A DNA stretch of 44,344 nt from Microbacterium sp. B35-30 (lineage in GTDB: Bacteria; Actinomycetota; Actinomycetes; Actinomycetales; Microbacteriaceae): the NCBI RefSeq assembly GCF_010634855.1, contig NZ_MWLQ01000009.1:1-44344 (forward strand), in the 5' to 3' direction. The notes under the pieces were generated by a model. It saw only the letters and a program-made list of their open reading frames with translations. It made no database searches and was not told the DNA's origin. Shown in pieces: positions 17,217 to 26,318 of the stretch. The position numbers and the translations under genes were made by a program. Within the stretch, counting starts at the first letter, position 1, and each line of letters begins with the position of its first letter.

Positions 17217-17513
17217 ATGGATGCCTCACCCACCTCTCCCGAAGTGTCTGCGGCGGCGATCAACGTCGTGATCCCGCCCGAGCTGCGCTGGCACGACTCC
17301 CGGCGCGGCGAGGAGTTCGAGCTGCAGACCCTGACCGTGCGGCTGCTGCCCGATCACAGTCTGGCGGTGAAGGCGTACGGCCGCCCGATCGCCGGCGGGC
17401 GCGGGGCGTACGTCTCCTTCGCGATGCCCGACCGGCCCGAGCTGCGGGCACTCGTCGACGCCGGCGCGCGCCGTGCCGCGGAGCTGTGGGCCGCCAGCAC
17501 CGGACTCGATTAG
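17217..17513 (+). CDS. Small conserved-looking protein, unknown function
   Basis: 98 residues; no family recognised. The reading frame shows normal codon bias for the region. The sequence reads as one small alpha/beta domain: NVVIPPELRWHDSRRGEEFEL, TVRLLPDHSLAVKAYGRPI, then a C-terminal helix (RPELRALVDAGARRAAELWAA). No signal peptide or membrane segment. ATG at 17217, with CAGGAT 6 nt before it as a weak -10, so it could be leaderless; otherwise it is co-transcribed with the carboxylase gene 41 nt upstream. It converges with lpdA. Confidence 0.65.
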   Translation: MDASPTSPEVSAAAINVVIPPELRWHDSRRGEEFELQTLTVRLLPDHSLAVKAYGRPIAGGRGAYVSFAMPDRPELRALVDAGARRAAELWAASTGLD

Positions 17514-17523
17514 CGGGGCGAAG

Positions 17524-17543
17524 ACGGATGCCGCGGCATCCGT
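17524..17543. terminator. Perfect 20-nt palindrome between convergent genes
   Basis: ACGGATGCCGCGGCATCCGT, 10-bp arms with no fixed loop, between the small gene and the lpdA 3' end. Probably a bidirectional terminator; it also contains both orientations of the GGATGCC heptamer. Confidence 0.5.
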
Positions 17544-17571
17544 TCCCGCACGCGCAGATGCGGGGTAGGGC

Positions 17572-19020
17572 TCAGCCGCCGTAGACGTTGTGGTCGACGA
17601 CGTGCATCGCCCGGGCGGCATCCGTGATGCTGCCCGACAGCGACGGGTAGACCGCGAACACGCGCGAGACCTGGTCGACGGTGAGGCGCCGCTCGACCGC
17701 GATCGCGATCGGGTAGATGAGCTCCGAGGCGCGCGGGGCGACGATGACGCCGCCGATGACGGTGCCGCTGCCCTCGCGCGCGATGATCTTCACGAAGCCG
17801 TCCTTGATGCCCATCATCTTGGCGCGCGGGTTGGCCGCCAGCGGCAGCTTGTGCACGACGCCGTTGATGTGGCCGTCTTCGATGTCCTTCTCCTGCCACC
17901 CGATCGTCGCGATCTCGGGAGCGGTGAAGATGTTCGACGTGATGCGGCGGCGCTCGAGCGGGATGACCACGTCGCCCAGCGCGTGGAAGATGGCGGTGCG
18001 GCCCTGCATCGACGCGACCGAGGCGAGGGGGACGAAGGTCGTGCAGTCGCCGGCGGCGTAGATGTTCGGGACCGATGTGCGCGCCACGCGGTTGACCTGG
18101 ATGTGGCCGGACTCGGTCATCTGGATGCCCGCCTCTTCGAGGCCGATGCCCGCGGTGTTCGGGACGGAGCCGACGGCCATGAGGCAGTGGCTGCCTTCGA
18201 CGGTGCTGCCGTCCGACAGGGTCACCACGACCGCATCGCCGGTGTTCTCGACCTTCTCGGCGCGCGACTTCGACAGCAGCTTCATGCCGCCGCGCTTGAA
18301 GACGCGCTCGAGGACGGCCGCAGCATCCTTGTCTTCACCGGGCAGCACCTGGTCGCGGCTGGACACCAGCGTGACCTTCGCGCCCAGGTTCATGTAGGCG
18401 CCGGCGAACTCGGCTCCGGTCACACCCGAGCCCACGACGATGAGGTGCTCGGGCAGCGCGCTCATGTTGTACAGCTGCGTCCAGGTGAGGATGCGCACGC
18501 CGTCGGGCTTGGCGCTCGCCAGCTCGCGCGGCGAGGAGCCGGTCGATACGACGAGCGTGTCGGCCTCTATGCGGTCGAAGTCCGTCCCGCCGGGGCCGGT
18601 CGAGACGACGACGGCGTGGTCGCCCTCGAGCCGCCCGTGGCCGGAGATGATGCGCACGCCTGCCTCGACCAGCGATGCGCGCATGTCGTCGGACTGCTGC
18701 CGGGCGAGAGTGAGGAGGCGCTTGTTGACGGCGCTCAGATTGATCGCGATCTCGGGCTTCAGCGGCTTGCCGTCCTTGCCCTTGGCGAACAGCTGCACGC
18801 CCAGGTCACCGGCGCCGGCGATCGCGACGGCTGCGTCGGCGGTCGCGATCAGCGACTTCGACGGGACGACGTCGGTGATGACCGCCGAGCCGCCGATGCC
18901 TGCTCGTTCGACCACGGTCACCTCGGCTCCGAGCTGGGCGGCGGCCAGCGCCGCTTCGTAGCCTCCGGGTCCGCCGCCGAGGATGGCGACGCTCTGGGTG
19001 GTCTCGAAGCTGATCGACAT
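17572..19020 (-). CDS. lpdA: LpdA-like NAD(P)H dehydrogenase (quinone), no redox disulfide
   Basis: 482 residues from the ATG at 19020. It has the three-part fold of the flavoprotein disulfide reductases: FAD site VAILGGGPGGYEAA (12-25), NAD(P) site IVVGSGVTGAEFAGAYMNLG, second FAD segment IYAAGDCT, and a C-terminal dimer domain. The CxxxxC pair is absent: positions 46 and 51 are Ala and Val in GIGGSAVITDVVPSK. The C-terminal His-Glu pair is replaced (VYPSLSGS instead of AHPTLSE). It therefore cannot act as a dihydrolipoamide dehydrogenase. A quinone or small-molecule reductase like mycobacterial LpdA (Rv3303c) is the best fit. The open frame extends to 19062, but GAGAAT lies 7 nt before 19020 and GGGGAG 10 nt before it. 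Confidence 0.88.
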   Translation of the reverse strand: MSISFETTQSVAILGGGPGGYEAALAAAQLGAEVTVVERAGIGGSAVITDVVPSKSLIATADAAVAIAGAGDLGVQLFAKGKDGKPLKPEIAINLSAVNKRLLTLARQQSDDMRASLVEAGVRIISGHGRLEGDHAVVVSTGPGGTDFDRIEADTLVVSTGSSPRELASAKPDGVRILTWTQLYNMSALPEHLIVVGSGVTGAEFAGAYMNLGAKVTLVSSRDQVLPGEDKDAAAVLERVFKRGGMKLLSKSRAEKVENTGDAVVVTLSDGSTVEGSHCLMAVGSVPNTAGIGLEEAGIQMTESGHIQVNRVARTSVPNIYAAGDCTTFVPLASVASMQGRTAIFHALGDVVIPLERRRITSNIFTAPEIATIGWQEKDIEDGHINGVVHKLPLAANPRAKMMGIKDGFVKIIAREGSGTVIGGVIVAPRASELIYPIAIAVERRLTVDQVSRVFAVYPSLSGSITDAARAMHVVDHNVYGG

Positions 19021-19123
19021 GGATTCCATTCTCCCCTGCCGGACGACGCCACCACGACACATCCGGCGACACTCCCGGATGCGGGGCGGAGCGTCCGCGC
19101 TGGCCCTTGGCCCCGGGGGTTCC

Positions 19124-19129
19124 TAAAGT
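19124..19129 (+). promoter_or_regulatory. -10 box of the purine nucleoside phosphorylase gene (TAAAGT), leaderless
   Basis: TAAAGT, 6 nt (GGTGGC) before the ATG at 19136. Confidence 0.5.
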
Positions 19130-19135
19130 GGTGGC

Positions 19136-19969
19136 ATGTCAGACACCACCGGCAACCCTCTCGACGACCCCACGGCCGACCCCTTCGAGGTCGCCGCCGC
19201 CGCCGCGGAGGACATCGCCCGCATCACCCGCGTCGAGCGTCACGACATCGCGCTGACGCTCGGCAGCGGCTGGGGCAAGGCCGCGGAGCTGCTCGGCGAG
19301 ACCACGGCGACGTTCCCCGCCGCCCAGGTGACGGGCTTCAGCGCCCCGGCGCTCAGCGGTCATGTCGGGACCCTGCGCAGCATCGTCACCCCGAAGGGCC
19401 GCCGCGTGCTGGTGATCGGCGCCCGCACCCACTACTACGAGGGCCACGGCGTGCGCCGGGTCGTGCACAGCGTGCGCACCGCGGCCGCGGCGGGGGCGCG
19501 CACGATGGTGCTCACCAACGGCGCCGGCGGCATCAAGCACACGTGGACGCCGGGGCGACCCGTGCTGATCAGCGACCACATCAACCTCACCGGCGACTCG
19601 CCGCTCGAGGGTGCGACGTTCATCGACCTCACCGACCTCTACTCGCTCCGCCTGCGCGACCTCGCGCGCTCCATCGACCCGAGCCTCGACGAGGGCGTCT
19701 ACTGCCAGTTCCGTGGCCCGCAGTACGAGACGCCGGCCGAGGTGCAGATGGCGAAGGCGATCGGCGGGCACATCGTCGGCATGTCGACCGCCCTCGAGGC
19801 GATCGCGGCGCGCCAGGCCGGCATGGAGATCCTCGGCTTCTCGCTCATCACGAACATGGCCGCCGGCATCCAGAAGTCTCCCCTCAGCCACCAGGAGGTG
19901 CTCGACGCCGGCCGCGAGGCCGAGCCCGTCATCTCATCGCTCCTCGCGCGCGTGATCGGCGCGCTGTGA
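19136..19969 (+). CDS. Purine-nucleoside phosphorylase, trimeric class
   Basis: 277 residues, the right size for the trimeric PNP/MTAP family. It splits (deoxy)guanosine or inosine with phosphate in purine salvage. Visible motifs: LGSGWGKAAE (phosphate-binding Ser), GARTHYYEGHG (His and Tyr at the phosphate site), LTNGAGGI, QFRGPQYETPAEV (purine-site Glu) and VGMSTALEAIAARQAGMEILGFSLITNMAAG with the Asn that contacts the base. ATG start with TAAAGT 6 nt before it. The stop overlaps the GTG of the mutase gene, giving a nucleoside-to-sugar-phosphate pair: PNP makes pentose 1-phosphate, which a mutase could isomerise. The same pair occurs in mycobacteria (Rv3307-Rv3308, from memory). Confidence 0.93.
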   Translation: MSDTTGNPLDDPTADPFEVAAAAAEDIARITRVERHDIALTLGSGWGKAAELLGETTATFPAAQVTGFSAPALSGHVGTLRSIVTPKGRRVLVIGARTHYYEGHGVRRVVHSVRTAAAAGARTMVLTNGAGGIKHTWTPGRPVLISDHINLTGDSPLEGATFIDLTDLYSLRLRDLARSIDPSLDEGVYCQFRGPQYETPAEVQMAKAIGGHIVGMSTALEAIAARQAGMEILGFSLITNMAAGIQKSPLSHQEVLDAGREAEPVISSLLARVIGAL

Positions 19970-22020
19970 ACGGCGCGAAGGAGGTGCCGGCAGCGAGCCC
20001 GGACATGCAGGAGCCGGCACCCGACAAGGTTCCGGCCGGGTCGGATGCCGCCACCGCCGTCCTGGAGCGCGCGCACGCCTGGCTCGCCCAGGACCCCGAC
20101 GGCGAGACGCGCACCGAGCTGCGTGCGCTGATCGAGGCCGCCGAGTCCGGCGACCAGGCCGCCGCGGAAGACCTCGTGGACCGCTTCTCGACGCGGCTCG
20201 CGTTCGGCACCGCCGGGCTGCGGGGCGCGCTCGGCGCCGGCAGCAACCGCATGAACCGCGTCCTGGTCGCCCAGGCCGCCGCCGGGCTGGCCTCCTACGT
20301 GCGCGAGCGGGCCGGACTTCCTCCCGTGGGTACAGAGGCGCCCGTCACGGACGCGGCCGGTGCCGAGACGAACGAGCAGGCGGACGCCGACGCAGATGCT
20401 GAGCCAGGCGCCGCGGCAGACGATGCGTCGTCCGACACAGACATCGCGGTGGCGCCGACGAACGCAGCCGATGCGGAGGGCGGATCGCCGGCGGCGGAAG
20501 GCGCCCACGACACGGCCGTCGGGCTGCCGAATGCGCCCGAGCTCACCGACCCTCCCTCGGCGGACGCGCTCGAGGCGGAGGGCCCGGAGGTTCCCGGCAT
20601 CCTCGACGATGCGCCGATCGTCGTCATCGGCTACGACGGACGCCGCAACTCCGACGTGTTCGCTCGTGACTCGGCCGAGATCTTCGCCGGCGCGGGGCTG
20701 CGCGCGATCCTCTTGCCGCGCCTGCTGCCGACGCCGGTGCTCGCGTTCGCGGTGCGCCACTTCGGCGCCGCCGCCGGCGTCATGGTCACCGCGAGCCACA
20801 ACCCGCCCGCCGACAACGGCTACAAGGTGTACCTCGGCGGGGACGACGACGGCTCGCAGATCGTCGCGCCGGCCGACGCGGAGATCGCCGCGCACATCGC
20901 CCGGGTCGCCGAGGGCGACGACATCAGCACGCTCCCCCGTTCGCTCGCCTTCGAGCTCGCCACCGAGAGTGTCGTCGACGAGTACGTCGCGGCGACCGCC
21001 GCGGTCGCGCCAGCGCCCGCCGGCGCGGAGGGGCTGACCTGGGTGTACACCGCGATGCACGGCGTCGGGTGGGAGACCCTGTCGCGCATTCTCGAGGCGG
21101 CCGGCTACCCGGCACCGGTACCGGTGTCGGCGCAGCTGGAGCCCGACGGCGACTTCCCGACCGTGGCGTTCCCGAATCCCGAGGAACCCGGCGCGATGGA
21201 CCTCGCCTTCGAGGCGGCGCGCGACGCCGGCGCCGAACTGGTGATCGCCAACGACCCCGACGCCGACCGGCTCGCCGTCGCCCTCCCCGACGATTCGGCC
21301 GAAGACGGTTGGCGACGGCTGACGGGCAACGAGGTCGGGCTGCTGCTGGGGTGGCGTGCTGCGCAGCTCGCAGCGGCCGGCGGCGCAGCCCCCGAGGGCG
21401 CCTCGCTGGCCTGCTCGCTGGTCTCCTCACCCGGCCTGCAGGCTGTCGCGGAGCACTACGGACTCGGCTTCCATGCGACGCTCACGGGCTTCAAGTGGAT
21501 CTCCCGCGCGCCCGGACTGGTTTTCGGATTCGAGGAGGCGCTCGGCTACCTCGTGAACCCCGGCACAGTGCGGGACAAGGACGGCATCTCTGCGGCCGTC
21601 GCGATCCTGGGCATGGTGACCGAGGCGCGCGGCCGAGGCGCGACCCTCGCCGACCTCCTCGCCGAGTTCGAGGAGCAGTTCGGCGCCTTCGCGAGCGATC
21701 AGATCTCGATCCGCGTCGACGACGTGTCGCAGATCTCGGGCATCATGGCCGCGCTGCGGGCACGGCATCCGGAATCCGTCGGGGAGGTCGCGGTCGATCG
21801 CATCGACGACCTGCAAGAGGGCGTCGACGACCTCCCGCCGGGCGACGTGCTGCGGCTGTGGCTCGCCGACGGCTCGCGCGTCGTCGTGCGCCCGAGCGGG
21901 ACCGAGCCGAAGCTCAAGCTGTACCTGGACGTGCGCGGTGAGTCGCGCGACGACGCTGCGGCACGAATCAGCGCGCTCGCGGACGGCGCGCGGGCGCTCC
22001 TCGCGCAGTACGGCGGCTGA
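19966..22020 (+). CDS. Phospho-sugar mutase (PMM/PGM type) with acidic insert
   Basis: 684 residues, against roughly 550-580 for relatives. It interconverts hexose or pentose 1- and 5/6-phosphates. Conserved parts: FGTAGLRG (79-86) binding substrate phosphate, catalytic Ser277 in TASHNP, metal site NDPDADR, sugar loop GFEEALGYLV and phosphate loop RPSGTEPK. Between YVRERAGLPP and VVIGYDGRRNSD, residues about 119-214 are a low-complexity Ala/Asp/Glu/Thr-rich segment without family similarity, predicted disordered. GTG start at 19966 overlaps the PNP stop (GTGA); a much longer upstream open frame is antisense to lpdA and not real. Coupling to PNP suggests phosphopentomutase activity, but glucose or mannose mutase is equally possible. 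Confidence 0.88.
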   Translation: MNGAKEVPAASPDMQEPAPDKVPAGSDAATAVLERAHAWLAQDPDGETRTELRALIEAAESGDQAAAEDLVDRFSTRLAFGTAGLRGALGAGSNRMNRVLVAQAAAGLASYVRERAGLPPVGTEAPVTDAAGAETNEQADADADAEPGAAADDASSDTDIAVAPTNAADAEGGSPAAEGAHDTAVGLPNAPELTDPPSADALEAEGPEVPGILDDAPIVVIGYDGRRNSDVFARDSAEIFAGAGLRAILLPRLLPTPVLAFAVRHFGAAAGVMVTASHNPPADNGYKVYLGGDDDGSQIVAPADAEIAAHIARVAEGDDISTLPRSLAFELATESVVDEYVAATAAVAPAPAGAEGLTWVYTAMHGVGWETLSRILEAAGYPAPVPVSAQLEPDGDFPTVAFPNPEEPGAMDLAFEAARDAGAELVIANDPDADRLAVALPDDSAEDGWRRLTGNEVGLLLGWRAAQLAAAGGAAPEGASLACSLVSSPGLQAVAEHYGLGFHATLTGFKWISRAPGLVFGFEEALGYLVNPGTVRDKDGISAAVAILGMVTEARGRGATLADLLAEFEEQFGAFASDQISIRVDDVSQISGIMAALRARHPESVGEVAVDRIDDLQEGVDDLPPGDVLRLWLADGSRVVVRPSGTEPKLKLYLDVRGESRDDAAARISALADGARALLAQYGG

Positions 22021-22048
22021 GGCTTCGCGCAGTACGGCGGCTGAGACT
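22001..22048 (+). repeat. 24-nt tandem duplication across the mutase stop codon
   Basis: A 21-nt stretch starting TCGCGCAGTACGGCGG at 22001 and including the TGA stop recurs at 22025; 23 of 24 bases per unit are identical. The second copy is non-coding. Confidence 0.85.
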
Positions 22049-22078
22049 TCGGGCGCGGCGCGTGTCCGGGCTCCGTGC

Positions 22079-22084
22079 TACAGT
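22079..22084 (+). promoter_or_regulatory. Possible -10 box (TACAGT) for the MFS gene
   Basis: TACAGT about 73 nt before the ATG at 22157, giving an ordinary leader with its own ribosome site (AGGAG). Confidence 0.35.
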
Positions 22085-22156
22085 CGCGCCCGCGATGTCG
22101 CGACCGCCACCTCGCCGGCGGATTCGCGATCATCCGGGCATTCGATACGAGGAGCG

Positions 22157-23635
22157 ATGATGAACGGCGCGCGCGACGACGACAGGACGGATGCCGAGGG
22201 CACCCGCTCCGTTCCCGCGACGGACTTCCCGCCCGGCCCGGCGGACGTGCCGGGGAGAGCCGCGGCGGACGCTGCCGGCGACGGCGGCACCGACGCCGAC
22301 GAGACTCCCGACCCGCCCGGGTGGCTGCGCAACGTCGTCCTCTTCCTCGGCGGCCAGACGGTGAGCCTGTTCGGCTCCATGCTGGTCCAGTACGCGGTGT
22401 TCTGGTATCTGACCATCACGTACCAGTCGGGGCTCGTGATGACGCTCGCGGCCGTGTTCGGGTTCCTTCCGCAGGCCGTCGTGTCCATCTTCGGCGGCGT
22501 GTGGGCCGACCGCCACAACCGCAAGTACCTGATCATGGGCGCGGACGCCGCGATCGCGCTGTCGACACTGGCGCTCGCCCTCGTCATGATGGCCGGCTAC
22601 GACGCCGTATGGCTCATCTTCGCGACGATGGCGATCCGCTCCGCCGGCGCCGGCATCCAGATGCCCGCGGTCTCGGCCTTGATCCCGCAGATCGTGCCGA
22701 CGCGCAACCTCATCCGCGTCAACGGCATCAACGGCTCGATCCAGTCGGCGATGGCCCTGCTGGCGCCGGCCGCCGCGGGCGCGCTCTACGCGTGGGCCTC
22801 TGCGGCGTCCGGCGGCACCGCAGCATCGCTCATCCCGATCTTCTTCATCGACGTCGTGACCGCGGTGATCGGCGTCGGCATCCTCTCGCTGATCCCAGTG
22901 AGCACGATCCGCCGGGCGGCCGACACTCAGACGGGTTACTTCGCCGACCTCGTCGACGGCGTGCGGTACATCGCGCACCACGCGTTCGTGCGCTGGCTGC
23001 TCGTGCTGTTCGCGATCATCTTCCTGCTCACCGTCGCCCCCTCCAACCTCACGCCGCTCATGCTGGTCCGCTCGTTCCCGGCGGGTGAGGCGCAGAACGT
23101 CGTCAACCTCGCGGTGCTCGAGGTCGCGTTCAGCATCGGCATGGTGCTCGGCGGCATCCTCGTGGCATCTTTCTTCGCCAAGCGCAGCCGGGTCGGGCTG
23201 ATCGTGGTGTCATCGCTGGTCTTCGGCATCCTCTCGATCGGACTGGGACTGTCGCCGAACGTGTGGGTGTTCTTCGGCTTCATGTTCCTCGTCGGACTCG
23301 CGGTGCCGTTCTTCTCGACGCCGTCGATGACGCTGCTGCAGGAGACGGTGGAGCCCGAGCGTCAGGGTCGTGTCTTCGGCTTCGTCGGCATCGTGATGGC
23401 CGTCGCGATGCCTGTCGGCATGGTCGTGTTCGGTCCCCTCGCCGACATCATGCCGATCGAGGTGCTCCTCATCGCGGCCGGCCTGCTCACGTTCGTCGTC
23501 GTCGGACTCGCCGTCTGGCTGCCCGCCGGTCAGCGAGCGATCGCCGCCGCCCGGCGCGCGTCCGAGGTCACCGATCACGACCCGGCCGCCGCGGCCGCGG
23601 TCGTCGAAGCGGAGATGCACGGGAAGGACGCCTGA
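22157..23635 (+). CDS. MFS exporter
   Basis: 492 residues. A hydrophilic Asp/Ala/Pro-rich N-terminus of about 55 residues precedes roughly twelve membrane segments starting at LRNVVLFLGGQTVSLFGSML. The loop 2-3 motif GGVWADRHNRKYLIMGAD is the MFS motif A, and the pattern (QTVSLFGS.., WADRHNRK, NGINGSIQSAMALLAPAAAG) matches the MFS_3/EntS-like drug and siderophore exporters. It probably uses the proton gradient; substrate unknown. Chosen start has AGGAG 6 nt upstream, followed by a second in-frame ATG. The gene ends 27 nt from the convergent ABC operon. Confidence 0.85.
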   Translation: MMNGARDDDRTDAEGTRSVPATDFPPGPADVPGRAAADAAGDGGTDADETPDPPGWLRNVVLFLGGQTVSLFGSMLVQYAVFWYLTITYQSGLVMTLAAVFGFLPQAVVSIFGGVWADRHNRKYLIMGADAAIALSTLALALVMMAGYDAVWLIFATMAIRSAGAGIQMPAVSALIPQIVPTRNLIRVNGINGSIQSAMALLAPAAAGALYAWASAASGGTAASLIPIFFIDVVTAVIGVGILSLIPVSTIRRAADTQTGYFADLVDGVRYIAHHAFVRWLLVLFAIIFLLTVAPSNLTPLMLVRSFPAGEAQNVVNLAVLEVAFSIGMVLGGILVASFFAKRSRVGLIVVSSLVFGILSIGLGLSPNVWVFFGFMFLVGLAVPFFSTPSMTLLQETVEPERQGRVFGFVGIVMAVAMPVGMVVFGPLADIMPIEVLLIAAGLLTFVVVGLAVWLPAGQRAIAAARRASEVTDHDPAAAAAVVEAEMHGKDA

Positions 23636-23641
23636 CCGCAC

Positions 23642-23664
23642 GACCGACGCTTCGCGCATCGGTC
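23642..23664. terminator. Bidirectional hairpin between MFS gene and ABC operon
   Basis: GACCGA and CGC pair with GCG and TCGGTC, with a short bulge, in the 27-nt gap and just into the end of the last ABC gene. Confidence 0.4.
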
Positions 23665-24571
23665 AGCGGAGCACGAAGTGACCGGGTGAGACCTCGGCGA
23701 GCACCGTGCCGTCGGGCTCGAGGCCGACCGGCTCAGGTCGCGTCGAGATGCGTTCGAGCCTGCGCCGCGCCTGGGCCGGGTCCGTCGACAGCGCGGCGTC
23801 GAGCAGATGGCGCGTGTAGGCGTGCTGCGGCGACGCGAAGACCTCCGCAGTCGGTCCGAGCTCGACCACGCGGCCACGGTTCATGACAGCCGTACGTGTG
23901 GCGATCTCGCGCACGACGGACAGGTCGTGCGAGATGAAGAGGTAGGTGAGCGCCAGTTCCCGCTGCAGCCGCAGCAGCAGCTCGGTGACCTGCGCCTGGA
24001 TCGACATGTCGAGGGCCGAGAGCGGCTCGTCGCACACCACGAACCCGGGACGCACGGCGATGGCACGCGCGATCACGATGCGCTGGCGCTGACCGCCCGA
24101 GAACGCGCGCGGGCGCCGGTGGACGGCATCCCCGTCGATCCCCACCGCGGCGAGCGCCTCGATCGCCTGCGCGCGAGGGTCGGCGTCGGGGACGAGCACG
24201 GTGAGCGGCTCCATGACGTTCTGCAGCGCCGTGCGGTGGGGATTCAGCGATGAGAACGGGTCCTGGAAGATGACCTGCATCGATCGGTGGTACGGCGCTC
24301 GGCGGGCGCGCGGGAGGGACGTGAGGTCGACGCCGTCGTACGTGACGGTGCCGCTCGTCGGCTCTTCCATCTGCAGGATGCTGCGGCCGAGCGTCGATTT
24401 GCCGCTGCCCGACTCCCCCACCAGGGCGAGCGTCTCGCCGCGGCGGATCGTGAGGTCGACGCCGTCGACCGCGCGGACGGTCCCCGTCGTGCGACCCCAC
24501 GCATTGCGCACGGGGAAGGTCTTGACGAGCCCGTCGACCCGCACGAGGTCGTCTGTCACCTGCCCGCTCAT
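23663..24571 (-). CDS. Peptide/nickel-type ABC transporter ATPase (DppF-like)
   Basis: 302 residues. Walker [10 protein letters not shown] (52-60), Q-loop [10 protein letters not shown], signature SGGQRQR (158-164), Walker B VVCDEP (178-183) and the switch His in FISHDLSVV are intact. The C-terminal extension after about residue 255 matches the oligopeptide subfamily (PF08352 type): [22 protein letters not shown]. It pairs with the DppD-like ATPase, whose stop overlaps this start (ATGA). Last gene of the five-gene importer operon. Confidence 0.93.
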   Translation of the reverse strand: MSGQVTDDLVRVDGLVKTFPVRNAWGRTTGTVRAVDGVDLTIRRGETLALVGESGSGKSTLGRSILQMEEPTSGTVTYDGVDLTSLPRARRAPYHRSMQVIFQDPFSSLNPHRTALQNVMEPLTVLVPDADPRAQAIEALAAVGIDGDAVHRRPRAFSGGQRQRIVIARAIAVRPGFVVCDEPLSALDMSIQAQVTELLLRLQRELALTYLFISHDLSVVREIATRTAVMNRGRVVELGPTAEVFASPQHAYTRHLLDAALSTDPAQARRRLERISTRPEPVGLEPDGTVLAEVSPGHFVLR

Positions 24572-25449
24572 GCGTCCTCCTCCCCGGGCGACGACGCTTC
24601 AGACGACAGTGCGTCCGGTGCGGCATCCAAGAGCTCTCGCGTATACGGATGCCGCGGCTCGCGGAAGACGCGATCCACATCGCCCGACTCGACGATGCGG
24701 CCGTCCTTCATCACGAGCACGTCGTCGCACACGGCGGCGACGACGGCGAGATCGTGCGTCACGATCAGCACGGTGAGCCCCCGCTCGGCCTGCAAGGCGC
24801 GCAGCAGCGCGAGGATCTGCGCCTGGATCGTGGCATCCAGCGCCGTCGTCGGCTCGTCCGCGAGAAGCAGCTCGGGTCGCGCGAGAAGCGCCATCGCGAT
24901 CATCGCCCGCTGGCGCATGCCGCCCGACAGCTCGTGCGGGTAGCGCGAGAGCACGCGGTCGGGGTCGGGGATGCGCACCGCGACGAGCGCCTCGCGGGCG
25001 AGCGCCGTCGCCTGGCGCCGCCCGACCCGCTGGAATCGCCGGGCGACCTCGGCGAGGTGCGCACCGATCCGCACGAGCGGGTTGAACGAGGTCATCGGGT
25101 CCTGGAACACCATCGCGGCCGGCAGCCGCTCGCTCGACGCCGCGGCGGTGATGTCCCGTCCGTCGAGGACGACACGCCGGCATTCCCGGGTCGCACCGTC
25201 GGGAAGGATGCCCATGAGCGCGCGCAGCAGCATCGTCTTGCCGGAGCCGGACTCGCCGACGATCCCGACGACGCGGCCGCGAGGCACCTCGAACGAGACG
25301 TCGTCGAGGACGCGGACCTGGCCGCCGGTGCGGCCGGGGAGGTCGACGTCGAGCCCCTCGACGCTCAGCAGCACGTCGCCGCGGGGCAGCACATCCTCGG
25401 CTGCGCCCGGGGCACCCGCCGACGCGGTCGCGGGATCGGGGACCGTCAT
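24568..25449 (-). CDS. Peptide/nickel-type ABC transporter ATPase (DppD-like)
   Basis: 293 residues. After an Ala/Pro-rich N-terminus come Walker A GESGSGKT (65-72), Q-loop [15 protein letters not shown], signature LSGGMRQR, Walker [13 protein letters not shown] and switch His in IVTHDLAVV, then [14 protein letters not shown] of the oligopeptide C-terminal extension. ATG at 25449 overlaps the stop of the DppC-like permease gene. The two ATPases form the heterodimer that powers the importer. The frame is open further upstream, but that part is antisense-like sequence inside the permease gene. Confidence 0.93.
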   Translation of the reverse strand: MTVPDPATASAGAPGAAEDVLPRGDVLLSVEGLDVDLPGRTGGQVRVLDDVSFEVPRGRVVGIVGESGSGKTMLLRALMGILPDGATRECRRVVLDGRDITAAASSERLPAAMVFQDPMTSFNPLVRIGAHLAEVARRFQRVGRRQATALAREALVAVRIPDPDRVLSRYPHELSGGMRQRAMIAMALLARPELLLADEPTTALDATIQAQILALLRALQAERGLTVLIVTHDLAVVAAVCDDVLVMKDGRIVESGDVDRVFREPRHPYTRELLDAAPDALSSEASSPGEEDA

Positions 25450-26318
25450 GACGCTCCTCCTTCGCTGACCGACTGCCGCAGCGCATCGCCGAGCACGTTG
25501 AACGACAGGACCGTGAGCAGGATCAGGATGCCGGGGATCAGTGCCAGGTACGGCGCGGTCTGCAGGCTGCCCTGCGCCGACTCGAGGAGGCTCCCCCATG
25601 ACGCCATCGGCGGCTGGATGCCGAGGCCGAGGAAGCTCAGCGCCGACTCGGTGAGGATCGCGGTCGAGATGCTGGCCGTCGCGGCGACGATGATCGTCGG
25701 CGCGGCATCGGGCACCACGTGCCGCCACATCACGAGTTCGCGCCGCACCCCGATGTAGCGGGCGTACCGCACGAACGCGCGCTCCCGCAGGGTCAGCGTC
25801 TCGGCGCGCACGAGGCGTGCCGTCGCCATCCACGAGAACACGCCGATCACGAAGATGATGGTCCAGAGCCCCGGCTTGAGGAACACGCTGGCGACGATCA
25901 CGAGCACCATCCACGGGATCGACGACAAGAAGTCGACGAACCGCATGAGGAGGTCGTCGATCCGCCCGCCGGCGTATCCGGCGACAAGGCCCACGACGAC
26001 GCCGATCGCGGTGGCTGCCGTCATCGCCAGGATGCCGACGGTCAGCGAGATGCGCCCGCCGTAGACGACGCGCGAGAAGTAGTCGCGGCCGAGTTCATCG
26101 GTGCCGAACCAGTGCGCGGCGCTCGGCGGCTGCCAGCGGATCGCGAGGTCGGTCGAGGTCGGATCCAGCGGGAGCAGCGGCGCGAGGAGCGACACGGCGC
26201 CCACGACGACGAGGAATGCGATCGCGAGCAGCGACGCGACCGAGCGGAACGAGCGCGTGCGGTGCACCAGCGTGGTCGCGTCGATCGCGGCGGCGACGTT
26301 GGGCGTGGTGGCGGTCAT
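25446..26318 (-). CDS. Peptide/nickel-type ABC permease (DppC-like)
   Basis: 290 residues. The N-terminal OppC_N-type segment (FRSVASLLAIAFLVVVGAVSLLAP) is followed by HWFGTDELGRDYFSRVVYGGRISL, the typical opening of DppC/OppC, and five more membrane segments. The cytoplasmic EAA-type loop that contacts the ATPase reads RERAFVRYARYIGVRRELVMWRHVVPDAAPTI. Start at 26318 overlaps the stop of the DppB-like gene (ATGA); the end overlaps the DppD start. Confidence 0.93.
   Translation of the reverse strand: MTATTPNVAAAIDATTLVHRTRSFRSVASLLAIAFLVVVGAVSLLAPLLPLDPTSTDLAIRWQPPSAAHWFGTDELGRDYFSRVVYGGRISLTVGILAMTAATAIGVVVGLVAGYAGGRIDDLLMRFVDFLSSIPWMVLVIVASVFLKPGLWTIIFVIGVFSWMATARLVRAETLTLRERAFVRYARYIGVRRELVMWRHVVPDAAPTIIVAATASISTAILTESALSFLGLGIQPPMASWGSLLESAQGSLQTAPYLALIPGILILLTVLSFNVLGDALRQSVSEGGAS

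Noticed and set aside
17590..19965. Long plus-strand extension of the mutase frame
   Set aside because: It runs antisense through lpdA and out of frame through the phosphorylase gene; family similarity begins after 19966, where a GTGA overlap offers a proper start.
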